Below, one piece after another: positions 27,560-36,765 of a stretch of DNA of 64,000 bases. Numbering within the stretch: the first letter of the stretch is position 1; each line of letters begins with the position of its first letter. The DNA is from Agarilytica sp045430285. Its GTDB lineage: Bacteria > Pseudomonadota > Gammaproteobacteria > Pseudomonadales > Cellvibrionaceae. The notes beneath the pieces are model-generated. The model did no database searches. It saw nothing but the letters and a program-made list of their open reading frames with translations, and was not told where the DNA came from. The stretch spans positions 372,001-436,000 of the forward strand of contig JAILXV010000002.1 of assembly GCA_045430285.1 (NCBI GenBank). Direction: 5' to 3'. The translations under genes were made by a program, and so were the position numbers.

Positions 27560-28300
27560 TTATTTCCAAAATAAAAGTTTGGACTTAATTTTTCCTAATA
27601 ACGATTTCGGTGGCTGCCATTCCCAGTTTTGCTCGAAAATGCAGTTTCGTTTAGATGCAGGGCGTGTCGCGATATCAACCGCCCACGCCGCGGCTAGAGA
27701 CGGCTCCATTCCTGTGTACTCACTCATTTGTGTATTCAAGTGGCCAGGGATCCACTCATGCACTTCAACATTCGCTTGAGGATAAGCTGAGGCTAGGTCA
27801 ATGCCAATGGCTTTTGTTAAAACATGCACACCGCCCTTCGTGGCAGAATATACCGCGCTATCAGCAATAGGCCCTAAGTGCGCCCAACTGCCCAGATTAA
27901 AAATTTTACCCGTATTATGTTTAATCATGCTGGGCAACACGGCTTTACAACAATTCGCCACACCACTCATATTAATATTTAAAGCACTCGCCCACGCGTC
28001 AGCACTTTCGTCCATAAAATTTACTTTGGGGTACACCGCGGCATTATTAAACCAAATATCAATTTTCTGTTGCTCATCAAGAATGTGCGCGACGACTTTT
28101 TCGACGGCCATAAAGTCACTCACATCCACGACCATTGCTTTAAAACACCCGCCCGACACTTCTTTCTCAGTCTCGTTAAGTGTTTCAACAGATCGCCCTA
28201 TGCCAAAGACATTTGCACCTTTCTCACAAAACGCTTTGGCTAACTCTCGGCCTAAACCACCACCAGCACCTGTAATCACTACGTTTTTATTTTCTAACAT
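27560..28300 (-). CDS. Classical SDR-family oxidoreductase
   Basis: About 246 residues. The start at 28300 (MLENKNVVITGAGG) is preferred because GGGGGA lies 5 bp upstream; an ATG 33 bp earlier is possible. NAD(P) motif TGAGGGLGRELA, WFNNAAVYP (the Asn-Asn-Ala motif), LNINMSGVANC, catalytic Ser in FNLGSWAH and Tyr-x-x-x-Lys in AVYSATKGG. Probably reduces or oxidises a small alcohol/ketone. It converges on the GMC gene with a 44-bp gap and no obvious terminator. Confidence 0.88.
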   Translation of the reverse strand: MLENKNVVITGAGGGLGRELAKAFCEKGANVFGIGRSVETLNETEKEVSGGCFKAMVVDVSDFMAVEKVVAHILDEQQKIDIWFNNAAVYPKVNFMDESADAWASALNINMSGVANCCKAVLPSMIKHNTGKIFNLGSWAHLGPIADSAVYSATKGGVHVLTKAIGIDLASAYPQANVEVHEWIPGHLNTQMSEYTGMEPSLAAAWAVDIATRPASKRNCIFEQNWEWQPPKSLLGKIKSKLLFWK

Positions 28301-28551
28301 ACAGTCCCCCAAAAGATCCTCATATGAATTCAATCACGATAAACTTGCCGCCTATAATGCCAGAAACAGCCTGTAAATACGGCATCATTTCTACCGTCAT
28401 GTAAGAAGGCAATCCGTGCTCATTGTCATGGGCATACTCACGAAATTGTAAACGTTTTGTTATGCACCAGTTAAACAACATAACTTTATACCTGACCTGA
28501 TGTAGGATAGGCCTTATTCTGTTCCAGCCTAGCTTATAGAGACGCTAAGAA

Positions 28552-30720
28552 ATGACGAAAACACCCCTCTTGATATCAGTGATATTTAGCTTCGCCTTAC
28601 TTATCAATTGCGGTGGAGGAGGATCGTCAAGCAACAAGGGCGCAGAACCCAGCCCATCGCCCAGTATAGAACGGCCTTCAAACCTGACCTGTATTCCTCC
28701 TGAGACAAGCATTGAGCCTGGCACCATGGGACTTGAGGCCGCCTTCCCCAGCTTGCCCAGCACAAGTTCAACGGTCGCCATGACCCAAGCGACAAACGAC
28801 AGCAGCATGTGGTTTTTAATTAAGCGCGAAGGCTATGTCTACGCGTTCGATAATGACACCAGCGTTGACACCCTCACCGAGGCGCTAGATATCAGTAGCA
28901 AAATAGCGTCCACTGAAAATAGTGAATACGGATTATCAGGCATTGCGATACACCCTAGCTACCCTACGGACAATCGAGTCTTTCTTCTGTACAACGATGG
29001 CAACAACAATGCACGTTCGACTATAGCTTCCTTTAGTATCAACACCACCACACACGCCATCGACGAAAATAGCGAGAGCGTACTGCTCACACTCGATCAA
29101 AATACGCCCTACCACAACGGCGGGGACCTTCACTTTGGTATCGACGGCATGCTATATGCCGCCTTTGGGGATGACGAAACATCCAGCAACGCACAACTAC
29201 TCACAAACCTCTACGGCACACTAATTCGTATCGACGTTAGCGGATCACCATATTCAATCCCCAGTGATAACCCTTATGCGGGGTCTTCTCGTTGCGACAG
29301 CAATGCCAACGCCGCAGGACAAGACTGTCCCGAGATCTTTGCGCACGGCTTTCGTAACCCCTGGCGATTTAGTATAGACATGCAAACGGGCCTCCCGTGG
29401 GTAGGAGATGTAGGTGAAGACTCATTTGAGGAAGTGGATCGTGTAGAGTCTGGCGGAAACTACGGCTGGCCAATTGTCGAAGGGAACTCCTGCTCCAGCG
29501 CAGGCTGTGATACCTCACTCTATGACGCGCCAATCTCAGTTTATGGGCGAGATCAAGGTGTCTCCGTAAACGGCGGTTATGTGTATAGGGGAACACAATC
29601 AACAAGCCTTACCGGCCAATATATTTTTGGCGATGTATTTACCAATCGCTATTTTCAAGTCTCAGCGACCGCCACCTCACCCACAACAGCGACAGAAATC
29701 TTCAACAGCCAACGCATGTCGTTTGGCATGGCCCAAGGAAACGATGGCGAGATATATCTTCTCAGTGCTTTTCCCAGTGATACGGGGGAAATGATCTATC
29801 GCATTACTGATGGAACTACGAGCACACATACCATGCCCAGTGCACTAAGTGACACCGGCTGCTTTAATACCCAAACGAAATCCTCCGCAACGGGTGTCAT
29901 CGACTACACCAACATCACCCCATTATGGTCTGATGGCGCGACCAAATTGCGTTCATTTGCCATACCCAACGAAAGCCAGATTACTGTACTTGCCGATGGT
30001 GAATTCCGTTTTCCCGACGATGCTATTTTAATAAAACACTTTTTAAACGATGAGACTTTTTTGGAAACACGCCTACTCGTCAATCACCCATCAGGCTGGC
30101 GGGGCTATAGCTACGAATGGAATGATGCTCAAACTGACGCGGTATTGTTAACAGAAGGCAAAACAAAAGATGTGGGAGAGTTTATTCACACCTACCCAAG
30201 TGCAAACCAATGCAGCCTATGCCATATCGGTTCCGATGCAAGCCTGGGTTTAGAAGCGATACAAATCAATCGCGATTATGCGCCACTTGGAACAAATATT
30301 ATTAATTACCTCAATGACGCAGGTTATTTCATAAACCCGCAATCCAATACCGACCACCTGAACTTATTTGCGGTCGATGACACGAGCGCAACATTAGAAC
30401 AAAGAGCACGAAGCTATTTACATAGTAATTGTTCCGGTTGCCACCGTCCTGGCACAGGTAATCGTGTTTCCATGGATTTGCGATTTACAAGTGATCTAAC
30501 AGATACAAATACATGTAATGTAGACGCCTCCTTAGGAGACCTAGGCATAAGCAATGCACTACGAATCTCCCCAGGGAATGCCGACGCCTCCGTGCTTCTA
30601 TTACGAATGGAAACACTAGACGGCGACGACAGGATGCCGCCACTCGCATCACTCAGCGTAGATACTACAGCAACTCAGGTAGTTCGAGACTGGATAAATA
30701 GTTTGAGCAACTGCAATTAG
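28552..30720 (+). CDS. Lipoprotein: PQQ-dependent sugar dehydrogenase-like propeller fused to cytochrome c-type domain
   Basis: 722 residues. Lipobox FALLINC (Cys near 20) then a Ser/Gly-rich linker. Residues ~75-420 form a soluble glucose/sorbosone dehydrogenase-like six-bladed propeller: GLSGIAIHPSYP, HNGGDLHFGIDGMLYAAFGD and AHGFRNPWRFSID are hallmark strands. The C-terminal part has two haem c sites, CSLCH near 554 and CSGCH near 626, the second in a domain of the kind that ends in DDRMPPLA. It would oxidise sugars in the periplasm and pass electrons to its own haems. Monocistronic; the attC-bearing region starts about 160 bp later. Confidence 0.88.
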   Translation: MTKTPLLISVIFSFALLINCGGGGSSSNKGAEPSPSPSIERPSNLTCIPPETSIEPGTMGLEAAFPSLPSTSSTVAMTQATNDSSMWFLIKREGYVYAFDNDTSVDTLTEALDISSKIASTENSEYGLSGIAIHPSYPTDNRVFLLYNDGNNNARSTIASFSINTTTHAIDENSESVLLTLDQNTPYHNGGDLHFGIDGMLYAAFGDDETSSNAQLLTNLYGTLIRIDVSGSPYSIPSDNPYAGSSRCDSNANAAGQDCPEIFAHGFRNPWRFSIDMQTGLPWVGDVGEDSFEEVDRVESGGNYGWPIVEGNSCSSAGCDTSLYDAPISVYGRDQGVSVNGGYVYRGTQSTSLTGQYIFGDVFTNRYFQVSATATSPTTATEIFNSQRMSFGMAQGNDGEIYLLSAFPSDTGEMIYRITDGTTSTHTMPSALSDTGCFNTQTKSSATGVIDYTNITPLWSDGATKLRSFAIPNESQITVLADGEFRFPDDAILIKHFLNDETFLETRLLVNHPSGWRGYSYEWNDAQTDAVLLTEGKTKDVGEFIHTYPSANQCSLCHIGSDASLGLEAIQINRDYAPLGTNIINYLNDAGYFINPQSNTDHLNLFAVDDTSATLEQRARSYLHSNCSGCHRPGTGNRVSMDLRFTSDLTDTNTCNVDASLGDLGISNALRISPGNADASVLLLRMETLDGDDRMPPLASLSVDTTATQVVRDWINSLSNCN

Positions 30721-30883
30721 ACATATATTTATCAAAGCGATAGAAAAAATATCACTCGCACTAAATTCGAACACACACTAGAGTAAAAAAATGTTTTATG
30801 CGTGCCAATAATACGGCGTGTAATATGATTTTTTAGCATTCATCTCAAAATATTCGGAACCAAACCTAAGAACAAAACATCTT

Positions 30884-30953
30884 CTAACGCGCACAGTACG
30901 CACAAGTTCGAAGCGCAGCGTAAAACTTATCGACGTGCCTGTGATTGTTATAC
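30884..30953 (-). repeat. attC site of the LysE-type cassette
   Basis: Begins CTAACGCGC and ends GATTGTTATA, about 70 bp, with complementary arms (GCGCACAG / CTGTGATTG). Leftmost attC of the array, 10 bp from the exporter stop codon. Confidence 0.75.
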
Positions 30954-30963
30954 CCAGTGCCAC

Positions 30964-31566
30964 TTACAGCCATATTGAGATGCCTGAGATTAGTAATTGC
31001 CCGCTAAATACTAGCAGAGGCACCGAAAGCGACTTAAGCATAACAGAGTAAACTCTTGGGCTGAATTGCTCTCCTAGATTTTTAATAGTAAGAGCCACAA
31101 CAAACTTCGTGCCACACAGACTAAATATTGCGCAAACAATAAATACACCTGCATCAAAATTTGATCCCATGAAAATATAGCTACTACCAATAGTAAGCCA
31201 GAATATATATGGCGCTGGATTTAGGAAATTTATTTTTACCGCCGTAGCTAAACTAGAGTTTTTGCTACCGTTTCCACGCGGATTGATACTGAGTGGGGCT
31301 TTAAATATTTTGTAAGCTATATGAGCTAAATATATTGAACCAAAGACAGAAACCGCAGATATAAACCAGCTTATATCCTTAAGCTGCAACGTTAATAGTA
31401 ATGCCAGAAGAATAATTGGTCCATCCGTTACAATGGGTGCGAGGCTTGCCATAAATCCACTGCAATTACCTTTTGACATGGTTTGATGAATCACAAACAC
31501 ACCTAGCGGTCCTGGCTTCAATCCTGCTACCAAGCCAAAAGTTAATGCTGCTAATGCGAAAGACAT
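30964..31566 (-). CDS. LysE/RhtB-family amino-acid exporter (cassette gene)
   Basis: 200 residues with about six membrane helices; the N-terminal motif GLKPGPLGVFVIHQT contains the family Pro-Gly-Pro. Members export amino acids or related small molecules through the inner membrane. It is a cassette gene: its stop lies beside an attC on the left and its start is close to the next attC on the right. The usual family length is about 200-210. Substrate unknown. Confidence 0.85.
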   Translation of the reverse strand: MSFALAALTFGLVAGLKPGPLGVFVIHQTMSKGNCSGFMASLAPIVTDGPIILLALLLTLQLKDISWFISAVSVFGSIYLAHIAYKIFKAPLSINPRGNGSKNSSLATAVKINFLNPAPYIFWLTIGSSYIFMGSNFDAGVFIVCAIFSLCGTKFVVALTIKNLGEQFSPRVYSVMLKSLSVPLLVFSGQLLISGISIWL

Positions 31567-31581
31567 GACATACCTAGCAAG

Positions 31582-31616
31582 TTATAACGCCGCGGTAAAT
31601 TGCGGCTTTGTTAGTA
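31582..31616 (-). repeat. Compact attC-like site
   Basis: Reads ATAACGCCGCGG - TAAATTG - CGGCTTTGTTAG, only about 35 bp, well below the usual attC minimum. It keeps both outer boxes, and the right one overlaps the stop codon of the secreted 119-residue gene. The longer attC at 45353 shares its left arm, so this may be an internally deleted copy. Confidence 0.6.
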
Positions 31617-31970
31617 TTCGGTAAAGTTTATCCCTTCAACTTCGCATGTATTATTGCTTGATGAACCTCTCCAATTGGGCTCATCATAACCATTTATTCT
31701 AATCTTCTTTTTAGCATGGTAAGCAGATAGGGCCATACTGAGCACTTCCGATTTCCCTGGTGACTCTGCCAGTACATAGTAACCATTTATACACTCAGGG
31801 GCCGGATTTGAGATTTTGATCAAGACGTCTCCAGGCGCAGTGCTACGGCTATAGACTGACAGGTATGTAATATTACTTACCCCACTAGTAACATAGGCAG
31901 CATTTGCGTTCGCCGAGCACAATATTACCCCAATCAATAAACTACCTTTTATTACCGATAATTTCATCAT
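31611..31970 (-). CDS. Small secreted protein, cassette family S, member 1
   Basis: 119 residues: signal peptide (SLLIGVILCSANANA, cleavage near 24), then a small beta-rich domain with Cys at about 60 and 109. The segment VLSMALSAYHAKKKIRING matches the pattern (L/V)S-x-A/I-L-x-A-(H/Y)-x-x-x-(K/R)-(K/R) shared with the cassette genes at 41156-41512 and 46596-46925. The function is unknown to me; export to the periplasm or outside is likely. The stop codon overlaps the compact attC. Confidence 0.8.
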   Translation of the reverse strand: MMKLSVIKGSLLIGVILCSANANAAYVTSGVSNITYLSVYSRSTAPGDVLIKISNPAPECINGYYVLAESPGKSEVLSMALSAYHAKKKIRINGYDEPNWRGSSSNNTCEVEGINFTEY

Positions 31971-31991
31971 TTACCCCTTAGCTAATTTCAA

Positions 31992-32086
31992 TATAACTTT
32001 TTACTTAGGGGCCGCAGTGTAGTCGCGAAGCGACGAAACGGAGGTCCCAGCCGCGACAGCGGCGAACTACAGTAACTTGTTACGGC
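31992..32086 (-). repeat. attC site of non-coding cassette A1
   Basis: Left box ATAACTTTTTACTTAGGGG, central GTCGCGAAGCGACG, right CTACAGTAACTTGTTA. Nearly identical to the attCs at 42471 and 44090, and similar to 42125. Confidence 0.85.
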
Positions 32087-32380
32087 TTGGCGGCGGCACC
32101 AATTTGCTACAAGCACTTTGGCGAAGCGATAGCGTAGACCACAACAGATTAAAAGGCGGAAGAAGACGGGCTTGCCGACGACCTACACCTACTTAGTGGC
32201 ACGCCACGATTATAAACGGGAATGGCCACACCTAAAAAACTTAACTGTGGCACCAGGAACGAACTGACCTAGAATGGGGAAATGCACGATCCCTGATGCT
32301 GTGATACTGATGAATAAACGACACTATAAACTATGTCGTACTTGGTTAAAACTAAGCCTTAGTTTCCGACCCACAACACC
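32087..32380 (-). other. Non-coding cassette, family A, copy 1
   Basis: About 295 bp with no supported gene, almost identical (body and attC) to copy 3 at 44184-44468. It holds the family motifs GCACCAGGAAC (32250) and TCCCTGATGC (32290), which can pair as a hairpin stem, and ACGACA/TGTCGT arms at 32318-32339. The right boundary is not a clean attC; it runs into a truncated secreted-protein gene. Confidence 0.75.
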
Positions 32381-32485
32381 TTTATTTGCGTACTCTACTT
32401 GCGAAGGTATTGCCCAGCTTGTATAACCAACAGAAAATGATTTACTACTAATCACCACGGACAATAACACAACAATATTTTTCAC
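32324..32485 (-). pseudogene. Truncated secreted cassette protein fused into cassette A1
   Basis: A GTG at 32485 with AAAAGGAGA upstream opens MKNIVVLLSVVISSKSFSVG, a signal peptide, then TSWAIPSQVEYANKGVV, before running into the cassette A sequence and stopping at 32324 (53 residues). The start of the protein looks like other small secreted cassette proteins. The remainder and its own attC seem to have been lost by recombination or deletion at about 32375. Confidence 0.55.
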
Positions 32486-32529
32486 TTTTTTGACGTCTCC
32501 TTTTGAAACATAACAGTATATTACATTGT

Positions 32530-32546
32530 TCGGGGTCTCTCCCCGA
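32530..32546 (-). terminator. Hairpin after the phospholipase-C-like gene
   Basis: TCGGGG-AGAGA-CCCCGA on the minus strand, about 10 bp past the stop codon at 32556. The stem is strong but is followed by ACAATG rather than a U-run, so termination efficiency is uncertain. Confidence 0.5.
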
Positions 32547-32555
32547 TTGTTCTAT

Positions 32556-35500
32556 TTATTGCAACAACCCATGCAATACAGGTATTAACCAACTTACCAT
32601 ACAGGTCTCATCACCCTCTCCGTTAGGATAGGGATAGTATTCACAAGGTTTGTACGGGTACGAATTCGGTATAACATCATGAAAACCGAAGACTGAAGGC
32701 GTTTCGATGGCGGCGTTTGTAGGGCCTTTGAATATTTTATTGAAAACATTCCTCCGCGCTTCCTGGTCTACGTATAACTTGAACCCTCCCCCTTGAGAAT
32801 AGTTATAGCTCTTATTCGCTGCGACCTTCTCAGAACCGCCTGACTGCCGAATATATCCAGGAGGCGATTCTAACCATTGGTGATTCCCATCAATTGTACG
32901 AATACCACCAATAAAAATATTAAATACCGAATCTGAGTCATCAATAAATAAATCTGAACCATATATTCCTGAGTGTCCTCCGGCCAAGGCCACCATGCGG
33001 TTCAACTCACTTGCATTTAGCAGGGTTAGCTTTGCCAATATAACTGAGTTATAAGCGGGGGAAAAATCACTAGAAAAATATTCATCATTAATAACATCCA
33101 TTTCAGCCTTTACACGCTCAATAACCGGATCAGAATTTTCATTAAATACTAAGTAGTCATTATTCGTAGTAGAAAATAGATTATTCACTACATAAGGATC
33201 CGATGAAGATCCTTCTTTCATGTGCTTAAGAAGCTGAAAAACCTCATCATCTTCAAATTTTTTCTCAATAAAGGACTCAACGGCTTTAGAAATTTGTTCG
33301 TCAATGTTACGTTTTGTCAGTTTAAAATCATCTGGTATGCCGAGCATCAAATACTCTTCAATAAACCGATCATGTTCTTGCCGCATACTATCGATAGCAT
33401 CAACGGTATCAGAAACACTGGCTTGAACAATACAAAGTTGGTGCGCGATATGTGGAGGAATGGTAGCCATCTTCGGCGCCTCGCAGATTGCATATTCCAC
33501 CAAATGCGCTTTATAGTCTTCAAAATCGCTATTCGGGTTAAGCACCTCATCCACAATTTTACGTTGTGCTTCAGGATAAGCTGCAATCGCTTGGTTAACC
33601 CCCATTTCCCAAGTTCTTAAAAAGAAATAGGTCCATTCGTAATATAACGCTCCGTCTTTTGCAGGATACCCTAACGCTCTAGCGTAATAGTCTAACAAGT
33701 ATGACCCCACAAAGGGCGCCGCTTCTAAAACCCCTTCATCAATAAATGTTTCGACCTTTCGCAAATCCGAACAAATATCCTCGATCATACTGCTCATTTT
33801 ATCTTTGATCTCAGAACGCAGCTGCTCCGCCTCTTCAACGGTCCCCTCCAGGTCATGGTACTCTTGCGCCATCACCAATATTTCATCCGTTGAATTTTGA
33901 AGCGTCTTTCTGACTTGGTGTCGTACTGAGTGTATTTGATCAGCTGCTTCAACGAGCTGCGCCCTCAGATCATCTACAGCATCAACTAAATCGCTTTTTA
34001 AGTCTAAAACTTCATTATCTAATGATTGAATTAAATTTAATGGCGCACTTAACGCATCATTAATCAGACCATTCACTTGATTACAAAAAAACGACCCAGA
34101 ATCAGAAGTGGAAAAACCGTTGGCACCATTTTTTCTAGATTGATAAATAGTTACCACTTCCCCTTCCGATATACCCGATATTGCACTCCTGTACTTTTTA
34201 ATCGTCGTCTTTTTTGTTGAATAAAAATATGCGCTATCGAACATTTCCCAGTCATCATCAGTAAACGGGGTATCTTCGTTAAACAGCTTCATAAGCAGGC
34301 GAAAGTTAAGAACTCGAAGAAACTCCACATCATCTTGATACTGTGATTGATCTGCATTTTCCCAGGCCTCTAAGGCCAGATAAACTCTATCTGCGTTAGA
34401 GTCTATCTCATCTTGAACCTGAACAATCAAACTTTCAAAATACTCCTTATTACCCGTTACTGTAACAATAGGCTTTTCATCACTGACTGTAGACTTTTGA
34501 TAGCTTCCGTCACTTGTTTTAAATAGATCCAAGGGATCAAGTGGGTCAAAGTCCTCGTCAAATATATTTAACGGGTCAAACACATCCGTTAAAGCATCAA
34601 AAATGTCATCCGCAAAAGGCAGCTCTTCCAATAAAAACTCATGGATACCTTGAGGCGTTACAAATGTTTCTTCGATAAAAGAACACCCAGCATCTAACAC
34701 TCTACTATTTTCTTCTAATATTCGCTGCTCCAACTCATGCTTTTTATCAAATAGTTTTCGCTCCAGTTCAGAAAATCGGTCATACGATTCGCTAACAAAT
34801 TCGGCTCCTTCCGCTTCGTATTGCATCACCAATTCATGCACACGATTATCCACTTCATTTATAGCTTCAGAGCTCTCTTCATTGACCGCTCTAGCAAGAT
34901 CAGTCATTTCTTCGTTAATATTATCTAAAGCCACTGCATGCTGAAGGGCAATCTCACCGGCAAACTCGTCCGCCATTGTGTTTGCTGGAGCATTACAAAT
35001 TTGCTCATGTAAATCCTGTTTAAACTCATTGACATCTTCGACCTCATCCCGAGTTTCTTCAAACAAATCACCAACAAACTTGTATAACGGGTCACGGTGA
35101 TCATCAACAAATTCGGCCCACTCGGGAATGGAATCGTTCAACGATTTGGCCAGCTGAATATGAGGCGCCTTATCGAGATGATCTTGGATTTCGTCATCCA
35201 GCATCAGTTTCTTGACAATATATCCACCCGGAAAATTTCCCTCATAGGAATTAAGAACACTTACGCCTTTCCCGACATTTTCCCCAGAATTTTTAATCGT
35301 GTCTGGCGTAAATTTGTTGACATACCCCTCAAGCACAAAATGGCGTACTTCTGCCTCAAGGTGATCATCATCCCCTAAAGAAAATATATTTCCTGAATAT
35401 GTATTGACATACGTATGCGCCCAAAAATCCGCAGCGCCATGTGACAAATAACCAAAGCTAAATGCTAGCTCTGCAGGGCTCAACTCATTTCGATCAGCAA

Positions 35501-35849
35501 TTAAGTGCTTGAACCAATCATCAGTATTCCAGTGAGTTGTATTATAGTTACCCTCTGCATCAACATCAGCACCTGGATGCACGATCATCTGCCCCATAAA
35601 CACATCTGGAAAAAAATCCGGGCCGACGTTTCCATACAAATACGCTTTGGGGTGTTCTCGCAGCGCCTGGACGATATCAGGGTCGACGTTAAATTCACCA
35701 ATAGGCGGTATCGACACTTTCCCATCATCAACAACATCTTCTATTACTTCGGCGCCTACCCAGGCATGAGTATCGAGTTTAAACGCCATAGAGTTTAAAG
35801 ATATTGCTAAACCCACTAAGCCTGATAACGAAATCCAAATATTTTTCAA
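32556..35849 (-). CDS. Giant secreted protein: Zn-dependent phospholipase C-like domain plus coiled coils
   Basis: About 1097 residues. I favour the TTG at 35849 because GGAGG lies 7 bp upstream and a signal peptide (IWISLSGLVGLAISLNSMA) follows at once; an ATG 21 bp earlier is the alternative. Residues ~25-190 resemble the Zn_dep_PLPC fold: FKLDTHAWVG, GNVGPDFFPD, FGYLSHGAADFWAHTYVN and HLEAEVRHFVLEG supply the His/Asp ligands. The rest, several hundred residues, is Glu/Asp/Leu-rich with long predicted coiled coils (about 330-400 and 660-740). It could be a secreted lipase or toxin-like protein. It has no attC of its own and interrupts the cassette array. Confidence 0.75.
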   Translation of the reverse strand: MKNIWISLSGLVGLAISLNSMAFKLDTHAWVGAEVIEDVVDDGKVSIPPIGEFNVDPDIVQALREHPKAYLYGNVGPDFFPDVFMGQMIVHPGADVDAEGNYNTTHWNTDDWFKHLIADRNELSPAELAFSFGYLSHGAADFWAHTYVNTYSGNIFSLGDDDHLEAEVRHFVLEGYVNKFTPDTIKNSGENVGKGVSVLNSYEGNFPGGYIVKKLMLDDEIQDHLDKAPHIQLAKSLNDSIPEWAEFVDDHRDPLYKFVGDLFEETRDEVEDVNEFKQDLHEQICNAPANTMADEFAGEIALQHAVALDNINEEMTDLARAVNEESSEAINEVDNRVHELVMQYEAEGAEFVSESYDRFSELERKLFDKKHELEQRILEENSRVLDAGCSFIEETFVTPQGIHEFLLEELPFADDIFDALTDVFDPLNIFDEDFDPLDPLDLFKTSDGSYQKSTVSDEKPIVTVTGNKEYFESLIVQVQDEIDSNADRVYLALEAWENADQSQYQDDVEFLRVLNFRLLMKLFNEDTPFTDDDWEMFDSAYFYSTKKTTIKKYRSAISGISEGEVVTIYQSRKNGANGFSTSDSGSFFCNQVNGLINDALSAPLNLIQSLDNEVLDLKSDLVDAVDDLRAQLVEAADQIHSVRHQVRKTLQNSTDEILVMAQEYHDLEGTVEEAEQLRSEIKDKMSSMIEDICSDLRKVETFIDEGVLEAAPFVGSYLLDYYARALGYPAKDGALYYEWTYFFLRTWEMGVNQAIAAYPEAQRKIVDEVLNPNSDFEDYKAHLVEYAICEAPKMATIPPHIAHQLCIVQASVSDTVDAIDSMRQEHDRFIEEYLMLGIPDDFKLTKRNIDEQISKAVESFIEKKFEDDEVFQLLKHMKEGSSSDPYVVNNLFSTTNNDYLVFNENSDPVIERVKAEMDVINDEYFSSDFSPAYNSVILAKLTLLNASELNRMVALAGGHSGIYGSDLFIDDSDSVFNIFIGGIRTIDGNHQWLESPPGYIRQSGGSEKVAANKSYNYSQGGGFKLYVDQEARRNVFNKIFKGPTNAAIETPSVFGFHDVIPNSYPYKPCEYYPYPNGEGDETCMVSWLIPVLHGLLQ

Positions 35850-36373
35850 GGGTATTCCTCCATTATTCATAGATATAATCCAACCAATAATCTTTTTTAT
35901 CTTCTAAGATACAGCTCGGCTTTATAGATATTTTAAGCAACCATACTAGCGTCTCGCAGCACATAAAATTATCATTCCCTCGATGAATCAAAAAGTTCAT
36001 CACTCAGTACGAGCAGACTCCAACAACGCCCAAACAACCTCCACCCAAAAAGCGTTCCGAATAAATAGAATATCTGATGACAACAAACACGAGGCAATCA
36101 ATCCATAGCGTTAGAAGATGCATCGCTTTGACTACAACCTTACCACTACGCTACTGACTCTCATACTTATAGAGTAACGTCCATACCCCTGACGCCATTC
36201 AAAATTCATTCTTTTAAAACACTCAAAACGAATACTATAACCACCGAGAAAAATTCCATTTTCATACAATTATTAAAATAAACACTTACCTTAAAAAAAC
36301 CTCATAGTGGTAAAAAGGGCTGTAAAAAGGGACAAATCTATTTTCGGCCTGTCACGACCCGTATTTTCCACCC
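35850..36373. other. Intergenic region, AT-rich, no gene seen
   Basis: About 520 bp upstream of the phospholipase-like gene. It should hold that gene's promoter. No attC, repeat or convincing gene is visible. Confidence 0.5.
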
Positions 36374-36550
36374 TTACACCAACTCGCCTTTTTGTATTAG
36401 AACTAGCTCATCATTTGGGTGAAAATAAATATCATTTATCCCATCCCCATTCACATCACCCAGATAAACATCATAGTCCGCCCCGCGAAATTCCACCGCC
36501 GAAACACCAGCAGAAAACCCAAACACCAAACACAATGCACGTGCGAACAT
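36374..36550 (-). CDS. 58-residue secreted peptide with a calcium-loop-like motif
   Basis: ATG at 36550 with GGAGGG 1-6 bp upstream (tight spacing). Signal peptide MFARALCLVFGFSAGVSA, then VEFRGADYDVYLGDVNGDGINDIYFH. DVNGDGINDIY has the Asp/Asn/Gly spacing of EF-hand-like or FG-GAP repeat Ca-binding loops. The reading frame stops soon after, so this may be the remaining first repeat of a larger secreted FG-GAP protein rather than a complete gene. Confidence 0.5.
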   Translation of the reverse strand: MFARALCLVFGFSAGVSAVEFRGADYDVYLGDVNGDGINDIYFHPNDELVLIQKGELV

Positions 36551-36765
36551 ACCCTCCGCAATACAGGATATATAGAATTCTTAATTTAAAATTGCCAACG
36601 CAGGAAAGCCCATCCTTAGTGCTTGAGGACATATCCCTTTTTTATATCTACAAAATTTTATCGTATTTATTTTTCGCGTAATGTTATCGCTTATCTATTT
36701 TTTTAACAAGGTGAAAAACGGGGTGCGGGGTAAAAAAACCGTTTAAACCGATAGCGCCAGTAATT

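Noticed and set aside
32373..32428. Possible degenerate attC at the right edge of cassette A1
   Set aside because: Boxes are poorly kept (CAACACC and TTGTATAA), and the stretch is explained as part of a truncated secreted-protein gene.
36307..36681. Plus-strand frame of 124 codons rich in His and Pro
   Set aside because: Low-complexity, no ribosome site, and it runs opposite a minus-strand frame with a signal peptide and Ca-loop motif.
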